From positions 2,604,001-2,668,000 of the forward strand of contig NZ_AP018738.1 in NCBI RefSeq assembly GCF_000974685.2: 64,000 bases of DNA. Reading direction: 5' to 3'. Position 1 is the stretch's first letter. Every line of letters begins with the position of its first letter. This DNA is from Ferriphaselus amnicola (GTDB taxonomy: Bacteria > Pseudomonadota > Gammaproteobacteria > Burkholderiales > Gallionellaceae). Positions 31,203 to 38,675 of this stretch are shown piece by piece. Under the pieces are notes generated by a model. The model worked only from the letters and a program-made list of their open reading frames with translations. It did not search any database and was not told where the DNA came from. The translations under genes were made by a program, and so were the position numbers.

Positions 31203-33752
31203 TCAATCTATTGCCACCACAGTGTCGTATAGACCATAGTTAGACAAGCCTTGGTGGCTCTCTATGCCGGTATAGCGTAGCGACGCGTCTTCATAGCGAC
31301 GGAAGGCGAAGACCGCCTGATTCATCTGCTCGGTATTGAACACCTTGAGCCGAACGAGCAAGTAAAAATCCGCTACGGTCAGGCCGGTGACGGTCAGGAA
31401 CAAGTCTGGTTCCAGCTTGGTGATTACATCCTGCAAGGTGTTCTCGCGGAAGTCGGTCAGGTACATGAACGCCGGGATGCGGGTGGCGAACTTGATCAGC
31501 TTTTCCTGAATCTGTTTGCGCTTGGATTTGTACTCTTTCTCCTCCTCGGTCAGCTCTTTCTTCTCCTTCTCCGTCAATTCGCCGGTTTTTGCCTTGCCCT
31601 TGAGTTCCTTCACCTTCTCGCTCTTGTTGATGATGGTCTCGATGATATTGTCGCCCAGCGCGCGCCAGCCTTCGATGCGCTCCACGGCAGCCATCGCCTC
31701 GGCGTTTTCCATGATGCGCCGCAGCGTGTCGTTGTCCACATTCACCAGCAGCGCGCTCTCCCACTTGCGCGCCAGCAGCGTGGCAGAAGTGCCCGCCATC
31801 GCGATATCGAGGATGCCGCCCGCGTCGATCTGCGTCATGTTCGCGCCGTCGTAGGCCAGCACGGGCAAGAAGGACACCAGCTCCTTGACGGCATTTTCTG
31901 GATTCGATTCGTTGGGTGACAGGCCGATGCCGTACTCCGAAAGTTGCCGCAGCGCGCGCGTGGGTGCGAAGTCGAACACGAAGCAGACGGGCTTGAGTAT
32001 CTCCTCCTCGTTCGGGTTGTCGCCGTTGGGATTCTTGATCCACCACGGCGACTGCACGCGGAACGCCGCCTGAAAATAGGTCTCGGGCGATTTGAGATTG
32101 CGCAGCATCAGGATGGATGACCACTGCGCCACGGTAACGCCGGTAGTGAGCTTGCCGCATGAGAGCGTGATGCTCTTGGTGTCGAATCCGCTGCCGATGG
32201 CTTTGCGTACCGGCGGCAACGCTTCCAGTCCGATCCCCGCCGCAGCGCCCGCTGCGACGGCCACTGTGTAGTCGCGCCAGAACACATTGTGTTTTTCGGC
32301 CAGCAGGTTCGCCATCGCATGGCAAGCCGCGACGTTAGGCAGAAACCAGAACGAGTGTTGCAGGTAAGGTAGCAGGCGCACATCGGAATACGGGAACGGC
32401 GGTCGCGCGCCGGTCTTCAGGTGCTCGACCGATTTCTGTGTATAGCCGCCACGGATGATGTCCAGCCACTTCTGCACATCACTCTTGTGCTTAAACTTTG
32501 CCGCCTTGCCTGTGCCCGATGCCTCGAAAAATGAGTTGAGATCGAACTCGTCAAACTCGCCGCCGCTGGCAATCGCCAGCAGTTCATCCGGCATCTGATA
32601 AGTCAGCAGCCGCATCTGTGGCAGCGCCCCATAGGGGTTACGCTTACTTGGGTGATCGGCGGCGAACACCTCCTTGGCGCGTTGCTCGTCGGTGTAGGTC
32701 CAGTTGAAAATCTGTTCCTCTATGAATTCGCCGGTCGCCAGCGCCTTGAATGGTGTGCCGGAGAGGTACAGATACGCCTTGGTGGTGATCGGCAGGAACT
32801 CGGTTTCCTTCTCCGAGAGCACGGTGAAATCCTCGTTCATATCCTCCAGTCCAGCGGCGTATTCGAGCTTGGCCTCCTTCTTTGCGACGGCCTCCTCTTC
32901 GCCCTCAAACAGTTCCTTCGCGGTGTCACGCCACGCCCCGAAGTGGTATTCGTCGAACACCACCAGATCCCAATTCACCGTGTGCAGCCACTCGTTCTTG
33001 GGCTTGATGTTCCCGACCACATCACGACCGAGCAGATCCTGAAAGGAGCCGAAATAGACGACCGGCTGCTTGCGGTCGATCTGCGTCGGGTCGCTACCGG
33101 ATGAGCGCGAGAGATACTGCCAGCCGTTGAAGTCCACATGGTTTTCTAGGTCGGTCTGCCAGGCATCTTCCACCGCCGGTTTGAAGGTGAGCACCAGTAC
33201 CCGCTTTGCGACTAGCTTCTTGGCCAACTGGTAAGCGGTGAAGGTCTTGCCGAAGCGCATCTTCGCGTTCCACAAAAAGCGCGGGGCGGCGTTTTTGTTT
33301 TCCGCCCAGATCGAGCGGTAGTAGTCGAAGGTCTTGTCCACCGCTTCGGCCTGCTCCCGACGCATTGGAAAGGTTTCGTGATGCGTTCCCGAGAAGCGCT
33401 GGCCGGTGCGCAGCTCGGTGAGCACGGTCTTCACATCCTTGAGCGAACAGCGCATCCACTCCAGCTTGACCTTCTCGAAACCTTTCTTCTGGAGTGCTGC
33501 ACGCACCTCATGGTCGCTGAAGATACTGCCATCGTCGCGCTCGGCGGATTCGTTCAGTTCGATCTTGTAGTTTTCAATGGCAGCAGTCTTCAACTGCTCG
33601 GCGATGCGCTGCTTCACGTCGCGCGTAGTTTGCCCCACTTTGAGCAGCCCCTTGTGCGCCACATCGGCGATCGAATAGGCGTAGATGCGCGGCCGGGCTT
33701 CCGGCTTGGGTGCGAGGATTTCGTCGATGGTGGGCTTACTCATCTGCTTCAT
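31203..33752 (-). CDS. GIY-YIG-type nuclease fused to DEAH helicase (restriction subunit)
   Basis: The 849-residue protein probably cleaves unmodified DNA after ATP-driven translocation. Residues 20-110 look like a GIY-YIG/T5orf172-type nuclease (RIYAYSIADVAHKGLLKVGQTTRDVKQRI). The helicase follows: Walker A AKMRFGKTFTAYQLA (about 165-180), DEAH-like VVFDEYHFGAWRD (about 265), and a motif VI-like QAAFRVQSPW (about 575). A charged helical stretch with many Lys and Glu lies at about 690-740. The start at 33752 overlaps the methyltransferase stop by 17 bp; an ATG at 33743 is an alternative. It is the last gene of a minus-strand operon with two methyltransferase-like genes. Confidence 0.82.
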   Translation of the reverse strand: MKQMSKPTIDEILAPKPEARPRIYAYSIADVAHKGLLKVGQTTRDVKQRIAEQLKTAAIENYKIELNESAERDDGSIFSDHEVRAALQKKGFEKVKLEWMRCSLKDVKTVLTELRTGQRFSGTHHETFPMRREQAEAVDKTFDYYRSIWAENKNAAPRFLWNAKMRFGKTFTAYQLAKKLVAKRVLVLTFKPAVEDAWQTDLENHVDFNGWQYLSRSSGSDPTQIDRKQPVVYFGSFQDLLGRDVVGNIKPKNEWLHTVNWDLVVFDEYHFGAWRDTAKELFEGEEEAVAKKEAKLEYAAGLEDMNEDFTVLSEKETEFLPITTKAYLYLSGTPFKALATGEFIEEQIFNWTYTDEQRAKEVFAADHPSKRNPYGALPQMRLLTYQMPDELLAIASGGEFDEFDLNSFFEASGTGKAAKFKHKSDVQKWLDIIRGGYTQKSVEHLKTGARPPFPYSDVRLLPYLQHSFWFLPNVAACHAMANLLAEKHNVFWRDYTVAVAAGAAAGIGLEALPPVRKAIGSGFDTKSITLSCGKLTTGVTVAQWSSILMLRNLKSPETYFQAAFRVQSPWWIKNPNGDNPNEEEILKPVCFVFDFAPTRALRQLSEYGIGLSPNESNPENAVKELVSFLPVLAYDGANMTQIDAGGILDIAMAGTSATLLARKWESALLVNVDNDTLRRIMENAEAMAAVERIEGWRALGDNIIETIINKSEKVKELKGKAKTGELTEKEKKELTEEEKEYKSKRKQIQEKLIKFATRIPAFMYLTDFRENTLQDVITKLEPDLFLTVTGLTVADFYLLVRLKVFNTEQMNQAVFAFRRYEDASLRYTGIESHQGLSNYGLYDTVVAID

Positions 33753-35319
33753 TGTCTAGACTCAACGCCCTGACTTGAGACTCGATGTACGCCTGCTCCT
33801 GCTTGGTGATTCCATATTTCTCGTAGAGCGCTTCGTCCGTCCAAGTGCGGTTCCACTTCTGGATCGGAACCCAAGTGTAAGTTGAGTGCGTTGCGTGCTG
33901 CGTGATTTTGCGTACCGAAACTAGGAAACGAAAGAACCGGGTTGTGTAGTACGTCTGGAGACTCTTGGCCGCTTTTTCCGAATCGACGGAAAAGAACAGG
34001 AACGACTGCGTACAGACAGAAGGCGATGGAGCGATCAGCGGCTTTCCCACAATTTGATGCGGCAACGCATCACCACCATTGAATGCCTGTGGGACAAGAA
34101 CTTTCCATGTGTCGATGAGATGTGCGCTCTTGGTTACTTCCTTGCGCCCGATATAGCCCACGCTGCGTTTCATCGTGCGGATGTAATAGAGCGGCAAATC
34201 GCCGGCACGCTCCTTTTCGTGGAAACCGTCGAAATTCGATGTCCAGCCAAACTCCTTGTCGCGGGCGAGTATGGTGTTGATGGATGGCTCTGCCTGCTTC
34301 TGCACTTTTCGCAGAATCGACATGGCGCGACCATCCCGCACAAACACGTCGTACTCGCCAAGGTTGCGCGCCATCGGCCCGATAACCTCTCCGCCCCGAC
34401 TGGTCGTCACACTGCAATCGCCGTTGTGCGCCGCATCCCACAAGAAATAGCAAACGCCCGCCTTGACCTCGACCCCAGGAAACACATCGCTTGCCGCCGG
34501 ATAGTCGACAAGTTCGCGCATCCGTCGATCCCCGAGCATCGTCTGCCGGAACTCGCTAAGCCCAAGACCAGAAGCCATCCAGCGCGAAGGAATAATCATC
34601 GAGAGATAGCGTGGTTCCAGCTTCTTCGCCTGTTCAACGAAATGCTGGTAGATCGGCACGTCGCGCGTACCGCCGTCCGAGCCAAGTTGATACGGAGGAT
34701 TCCCGATAATCACATCAAATTGCATGTCATCTCCAAACAGCTCGGCCAGCCGAGCTTTAATGTTGTCCGCGTGGATGAAGGCATAAGCATGGGTTTCCAG
34801 CTCATTACCCCTGTCATAGGTCGTTTGGCCCGCGCCACAAAACACGCATTTACCATGGGACCAGGTATGTTCTAAGCGCTCAAACCAGATGTTGCCTGCA
34901 TCATTCGTGAATGAACCGGCAATTGAGTGCGGGCCATCGGCGTGCTTGGAGCAATACACACTGCGCCGTGCCAGCAAGCTGGTGAGATGCGTGATGCCGA
35001 TGCCGAACACCTGCCGGGTCAGGATGTGATCGACGCGTTCGTCAAGATTCGGTATCTCATCTGCCAGCCCCTGTGTGAGGCGGCTGGTGATCTCGCGCAG
35101 GAACACACCCGACTTTGTGCACGGGTCGAGGAACGTCACTGTGCTGTCAGACCAGAGGTTAGCCCCGTCGTGGCTGGCCGCCCACGCCTCGGCTAGGGTA
35201 TCCAGCATCCGATTGGCGAACTCCGGCGGAGTGAATACTTCATCGTTGGAAAGGTTCGCGATGCAGGTCAGCACATCGGGATTGCGCCCGCGCAGGGTGA
35301 AGGATGCCTGACCGTTCAT
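33736..35319 (-). CDS. Adenine-specific DNA methyltransferase (Eco57I-like)
   Basis: This 527-residue protein should methylate adenine in the recognition site of the restriction system. The SAM-binding motif I is FLDPCTKSGVFLREI (about residue 68-82), and motif IV, the catalytic NPPY, is in FDVIIGNPPYQLGSD (about 205). The C-terminal half has SMIIPSRWMASGLG and other features of Eco57I-type enzymes and may contain target recognition. A CVFCGAG segment suggests an extra metal site. It overlaps the upstream small methyltransferase gene by 4 bp and the helicase gene by 17 bp, so all three appear coupled. Confidence 0.85.
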   Translation of the reverse strand: MNGQASFTLRGRNPDVLTCIANLSNDEVFTPPEFANRMLDTLAEAWAASHDGANLWSDSTVTFLDPCTKSGVFLREITSRLTQGLADEIPNLDERVDHILTRQVFGIGITHLTSLLARRSVYCSKHADGPHSIAGSFTNDAGNIWFERLEHTWSHGKCVFCGAGQTTYDRGNELETHAYAFIHADNIKARLAELFGDDMQFDVIIGNPPYQLGSDGGTRDVPIYQHFVEQAKKLEPRYLSMIIPSRWMASGLGLSEFRQTMLGDRRMRELVDYPAASDVFPGVEVKAGVCYFLWDAAHNGDCSVTTSRGGEVIGPMARNLGEYDVFVRDGRAMSILRKVQKQAEPSINTILARDKEFGWTSNFDGFHEKERAGDLPLYYIRTMKRSVGYIGRKEVTKSAHLIDTWKVLVPQAFNGGDALPHQIVGKPLIAPSPSVCTQSFLFFSVDSEKAAKSLQTYYTTRFFRFLVSVRKITQHATHSTYTWVPIQKWNRTWTDEALYEKYGITKQEQAYIESQVRALSLDNEADE

Positions 35320-36032
35320 GCAGCTTCCTTCGTAGTATTATCGGGCGTCATGCTAGCAAGCTCCCGAATGGTCATCGGAGGGTAGGTCTTCACTGGCGTA
35401 AAGATTTCATGCTTGGCAAACAGCGAGCCCTGTTCGGTATGGGAGGACATGCCAGTGAGCGTATCAAAGCGGAAGTCGCGGCGCTGAAACTTCCCCTTGC
35501 CCAGATAGCCCCATTCGGCAAAAGTAATCGGCTCTCCGCTGCCGACGCACATGCTCAAGGCGTCACCATGAACCAGATTCTGCGACAACACGTAAAAAGC
35601 AGCACAGTAGAGATCGTCTGATTCGTCGATGTTCAGATATCCAGAAAAGATTTCCAGCATGTTCTCGCGGCACTCGGCGATGTTATCTACCAGCAGCTCG
35701 ATGCCGTAAATGCACATCAGCGCAAAGAGCGCATAGTGCTGCGTTTCAAAGTCAGATTTGCCGAACTTGCTTTCTACAACCGCGAGCTTGCGCTGCAAAA
35801 CCTTCACAATGAAGTTACCGCTTCCACATGCCGGTTCCAGAAAACGCGCATCAATGCGCTCCGACTCGTCTTTCACAAGGTCGAGCATGGCGTCAACCAT
35901 CCATGCAGGGGTAAATACCTCACCATGGTCAGCGACACGTTTTCGAGATTTGATCAGACTCATGGGTGGCAGATTCAGGCTATAGCGTTCTGGCATTGTA
36001 CCTAATACCTCCATCTGAGTAACTTGATGCAA
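35316..36032 (-). CDS. Second DNA methyltransferase-like protein, without NPPY
   Basis: The 238-residue protein has EVFTPAWMVDAMLDLV and motif I FLEPACGSGNFIVKVLQRKL, the N-terminal part of N6-adenine DNA methyltransferases, and later YGIELLVDNIAECRENML. It ends soon after the NLVHGDAL segment, and no NPPY/DPPY catalytic motif is seen. It may be a SAM-binding helper or a remnant; the tight 4-bp overlap with the larger methyltransferase argues for a maintained gene. The start could be at 36032 or at an internal ATG near 35996 (MPERYSLNLPPMSLIK). It is the first gene of the minus-strand operon. Confidence 0.7.
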   Translation of the reverse strand: MHQVTQMEVLGTMPERYSLNLPPMSLIKSRKRVADHGEVFTPAWMVDAMLDLVKDESERIDARFLEPACGSGNFIVKVLQRKLAVVESKFGKSDFETQHYALFALMCIYGIELLVDNIAECRENMLEIFSGYLNIDESDDLYCAAFYVLSQNLVHGDALSMCVGSGEPITFAEWGYLGKGKFQRRDFRFDTLTGMSSHTEQGSLFAKHEIFTPVKTYPPMTIRELASMTPDNTTKEAA

Positions 36033-36148
36033 ATTCCTAGAAGGATGTTTTCGGTTTACTCAATGCCGGCAATTAGCGGAGCAACATGTACAATTGACGC
36101 ACACTCGGGTATATATTCCCAAAATGAATTTCGACTGAGAAAGATCCT

Positions 36149-36604
36149 GTGCGAACGATTGGCATAAGAGTTGCCCCCAAGGCCGTTACCTTTGTTGTGT
36201 TTGATGCGGACGGACAGATTGTGTTGAACACAGAAGATATTCGCATACCGATCGCATTCCGTACTCCCGACGCGCTCAAATATATCCGGAATAACTTGCT
36301 GGACATTCTGCGTGAGTACAGCATCGAGCGTGCGGGCATTCGAACAACAGAGCCAAATGCACAATCGCCAAGTATCGCTAGAATTCAGATTGAGGGGGTT
36401 GTGCAGGAAGCGTTTGCAAGCAGCCAGCTTAATTCCTACTACATCGGGCAGATTTCCTCCATTTCGGCTCGCCTCAATATCGACCGGGTCGATTTCAAAC
36501 GGTACGTTGATGGTCAGCTCGACTGGCCGGTGGAGAATTGGGCCGATCTGAGTAAGGAACAGCGTGAAGCGCTGCTCTGTGCGATTGGGGCAAGCCGTGC
36601 TTAA
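36149..36604 (+). CDS. Unknown protein, possible RNase H/RuvC-like fold, paired with a kinase
   Basis: The product of 151 residues starts at a GTG at 36149. It opens RTIGIRVAPKAVTFVVFDADGQ, a strand-turn-strand pattern like the first beta hairpin of RNase H/RuvC-fold proteins, but the usual catalytic Asp after GI is absent. A later IQIEGVVQEAF segment recalls the RuvC helix with Glu. I do not recognise a named family, and a catalytic role is doubtful. It is divergent from the methyltransferase operon (116 bp apart), and its stop overlaps the probable GTG start of the kinase gene by 8 bp, so the two are coupled. Confidence 0.6.
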   Translation: MRTIGIRVAPKAVTFVVFDADGQIVLNTEDIRIPIAFRTPDALKYIRNNLLDILREYSIERAGIRTTEPNAQSPSIARIQIEGVVQEAFASSQLNSYYIGQISSISARLNIDRVDFKRYVDGQLDWPVENWADLSKEQREALLCAIGASRA

Positions 36605-37640
36605 ACCTTATAGCAAAGCTGAGATTTCCTTTGATCTTCGCCAGGAGATCGGACAGGCAGGTGCAAATTCAAATACTCATGTTGCTCATGACCATCAACT
36701 GGACGCTGAGATCGTCATAAAAAAAATCCCGAAGGACTCGCTCGATTCAGTTCATATGTTTTTCGAGGAGTCGAGGGTTCTGTATCTAAGTAGCCATCCG
36801 AATGTGGTTCAGATATTTTATGCATGCCAAGATGCTGACAGCATCTATATTGCGATGCCATACTACCGGTGCGGATCGCTCAATGATCTGATCAACAGTC
36901 GCTATCTCACCGTCCGTGAGATTGTTGTGTTGGGTTGCCAAATTGCTAGTGGGCTACACAACATTCACTCGAAGCGACTTGTGCACTTTGACATTAAGCC
37001 GGACAACGTTCTTTTGTCTGATCGCGGCGAGGCATTGATTTCCGACTTCGGACTTTCTCGGCGATTGACCACAGCGGGAACGGCTGGGCAAGACCGCTTG
37101 TACTACAAGATGATGCCACCAGAGGCATACCAAACTTCAGATTTCACAAGCGCCTTCGACATTTATCAACTTGGCCTTACCTTGTATCGTATGTGCGGCG
37201 GCAATGTCGCTTTCGAAGAACAATTTGCGCAATTCGGCGCGACTTCGACGACCTTCGATCGAGATGGATTCAAGTTCGCAGTAAGGAACGGGCGTTTTCC
37301 AAACCGAGATGCCTTTGAAGACCATATTCCCGATCGTCTTCGACGGCTTGTGCGGAAGTGCATAGAGCCACACGCTCCCGATCGCTTCAAGGCGGCAATC
37401 GACGTTGCCAACGAGTTAGCTCAAATCGAGGATCGTTTGGACTGGCAGTTCGAGAAACAAGGGACAACACGCGTATGGACTAGAAGTGACGATGACAAGC
37501 ATTTCCGACTTTCCGTCGATGCGAGCGGCTCCTCACTTGCCGAGAAGACGAGTGCGTCAGGACGCAAATCACGAATCACGGGCTATTGCAAAACCGGCAT
37601 TTCCAGTCGTGAGATAAGACGTTTTTTGGGGGAAACCTAA
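36597..37640 (+). CDS. Ser/Thr-type protein kinase
   Basis: The protein is a Hanks-type kinase. Visible motifs are the Lys of beta 3 in EIVIKKIPKD, a helix C Glu in FFEESRVLYLSSHPNVV, the catalytic loop LVHFDIKPDNVLLSD, the metal-binding SDFGLSRRL, and MMPPEAY in place of APE. The catalytic loop reads HFD rather than HRD, so it is a non-RD kinase. The glycine-rich loop is irregular. About 347 residues; a tail after the kinase domain (from about 285) has no membrane span, so it should be cytosolic. The GTG at 36597 overlaps the upstream stop; an ATG at 36564 in the same frame is an alternative. Confidence 0.82.
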   Translation: MLKPYSKAEISFDLRQEIGQAGANSNTHVAHDHQLDAEIVIKKIPKDSLDSVHMFFEESRVLYLSSHPNVVQIFYACQDADSIYIAMPYYRCGSLNDLINSRYLTVREIVVLGCQIASGLHNIHSKRLVHFDIKPDNVLLSDRGEALISDFGLSRRLTTAGTAGQDRLYYKMMPPEAYQTSDFTSAFDIYQLGLTLYRMCGGNVAFEEQFAQFGATSTTFDRDGFKFAVRNGRFPNRDAFEDHIPDRLRRLVRKCIEPHAPDRFKAAIDVANELAQIEDRLDWQFEKQGTTRVWTRSDDDKHFRLSVDASGSSLAEKTSASGRKSRITGYCKTGISSREIRRFLGET

Positions 37641-37822
37641 TGTCTTCAACAATTAAGAACGACGCATCGCGATACTTAACTCGCGCAACGTTGGCGAGCG
37701 CGTGCCCAATCCCAAATAACGACAACCTTTCCCGCCCAACAGAGGACGCTAGAGCAGAGCAACGTGAAGCTAAGGGAGTCATAGATCGTCGGTGGTACAT
37801 CCAACTCCCCCTAAGACAATAA
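37640..37822 (+). CDS. Possible small protein after the kinase
   Basis: A 60-residue frame starts at an ATG that overlaps the kinase stop (TAATG). The sequence is polar with no recognised domain. The overlap suggests coupling, but a chance frame cannot be excluded. From 37823 to the island border I see no gene, only the repeats listed below. Confidence 0.25.
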   Translation: MSSTIKNDASRYLTRATLASACPIPNNDNLSRPTEDARAEQREAKGVIDRRWYIQLPLRQ

Positions 37823-37927
37823 GGGGGCATCTTTCTGGCTAGAATGAGTGAGGTGTCGGTTGCGAATAACCTCCGACGTCAGTAAGAGTACATGTTACGG
37901 CGACTTGAAATTTGAGCACGGCAGAAA

Positions 37928-37977
37928 TGGACAAAAGGGACTCAACTTGTCCATCAATCTTCGAAATTTGATGGACA
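37928..37977. repeat. Cluster of inverted TGGACA motifs near the island's right end
   Basis: TGGACA occurs at 37928-37933, its complement TGTCCA at 37948-37953, and TGGACA again at 37972-37977. The last two are the tips of a perfect 10-bp inverted repeat, TGTCCATCAA (37948-37957) and TTGATGGACA (37968-37977), around a 10-base loop. The first two form a 7-bp inverted repeat (TGGACAA/TTGTCCA). The same hexamer occurs at the left end (25261-25266). Recombinase or accessory binding sites are likely; a hairpin RNA is possible. Confidence 0.6.
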
Positions 37978-38019
37978 CGAAGAAAATTGTTATGTCACTG
38001 ATTCTATGGCAAAGCCACT

Positions 38020-38039
38020 AGTCCATTTTTGGCTAACTT
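38020..38039 (-). repeat. Island right subterminal inverted repeat
   Basis: On minus this reads AAGTTAGCCAAAAATGGACT, matching the left copy (25247-25266) at 14 of 20 positions. It lies about 13 bp inside the inferred right border at 38052. Confidence 0.55.
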
Positions 38040-38052
38040 GGGTGTCGAAGCA

Positions 38053-38202
38053 ATATTCGAACAGCGCGATGCCCCAACTCACCAGAGCCGCCACGTACCA
38101 CGGCGATTGCGCAAAGTTCTTCAGATGACCATACCACGCGAACGTCATGAACACGTTGGAAGCGATCAGTAACAAGGTGGTGAGAATCAGCGGGGACGTC
38201 AT
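38053..38202 (-). pseudogene. DUF486 family small membrane protein, 5' half
   Basis: The frame from the ATG at 38202 encodes SNVFMTFAWYGHLKNF and AALVSWGIALFEY, the N-terminal half of DUF486 proteins (two membrane helices), and then runs into island bases (CFDTQVSQKW and on) to a stop at 37990. The chromosomal part ends at the FEY codons (38053). The C-terminal half is at 25017-25211. The island-derived tail makes a 70-residue product that is probably nonfunctional. The gene's promoter should lie in the 59-bp gap shared with the divergent YqaA-like gene. Confidence 0.9.
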
Positions 38203-38261
38203 GGCGCGGATGGTAACGGTAAGCGCGCCGCCGTGCCAGTGGATTGCGCTACACTTGGCGC

Positions 38262-38675
38262 ATGGAAGCCCTCAACCAATTCTTTTCCAGCGACCTCAGC
38301 CTATGGGGACTGTTCCTGTCCAGCCTGCTCGGCGCGACCTTACTGCCGGGCGGCTCGGAAGTGGTGCTCGTTGGCGTACTGAAAATACATCCCGAACTAC
38401 TCTGGCCCGCTTTACTGCTTGGCACGTTGGGCAACACCTTAGGCGGCATGATCTCGTTCGGGATGGGTTGGGCGCTGCCCATGACCCAGCAACTCAAGCA
38501 TGTGGATAAGGTGCGAAACTACGGCACACCGGCCTTACTGTTGGCTTGGGCGCCCCTGATCGGCGACGCGCTGTGCGTAGCTGCGGGCTGGCTGCGACTT
38601 AACCCGTGGCACGCGGCACTGTTCATGGCAGCGGGAAAGTTTGGCCGCTACGGACTAGTCGCGCTGGCAGTTTGA
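38262..38675 (+). CDS. YqaA/DedA-like membrane protein
   Basis: The ATG at 38262 (MEALNQFFSSDLSLWGLF) gives a 137-residue membrane protein of the SNARE-associated (VTT) group. The conserved LLPGGSEVVL segment and GNTLGGMISFGMGW are visible, with a C-terminal Gly/Arg motif [13 protein letters not shown]. Such proteins are linked to lipid handling at the inner membrane; this one has no tested substrate. It converges on the aminopeptidase gene, with 28 bp of overlap at the 3' ends. Confidence 0.8.
   Translation: MEALNQFFSSDLSLWGLFLSSLLGATLLPGGSEVVLVGVLKIHPELLWPALLLGTLGNTLGGMISFGMGWALPMTQQLKHVDKVRNYGTPALLLAWAPLIGDALCVAAGWLRLNPWHAALFMAAGKFGRYGLVALAV

Larger units (their letters stand above)
25212..38052. 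mobile_element. Recombinase-trio genomic island inserted in a DUF486 gene
   Basis: The island is about 12.84 kb and interrupts the DUF486 gene between the codons for FEY and LLQ. The borders are placed by rejoining the protein and could be off by a few bases, because recombination may leave a short core. It carries a recombinase operon (25298-31169, plus), a restriction-modification-like operon (31203-36032, minus) and an RNase H-like/kinase pair (36149-37640, plus). Imperfect inverted repeats lie near both ends (25247-25266 and 38020-38039). Layout resembles Tn554-type TnpA/B/C units and other recombinase-trio islands that carry defence cargo; exact class not established. Confidence 0.88.

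Noticed and set aside
32108-32383. Alternative-frame reading inside the DEAH helicase gene
   Set aside because: The helicase frame continues without a break through this region; the other frame is a shadow.
37820-38052. Possible CRISPR-like array at the island's right end
   Set aside because: The repeats are short inverted motifs with uneven spacing, not direct repeats with equal spacers.
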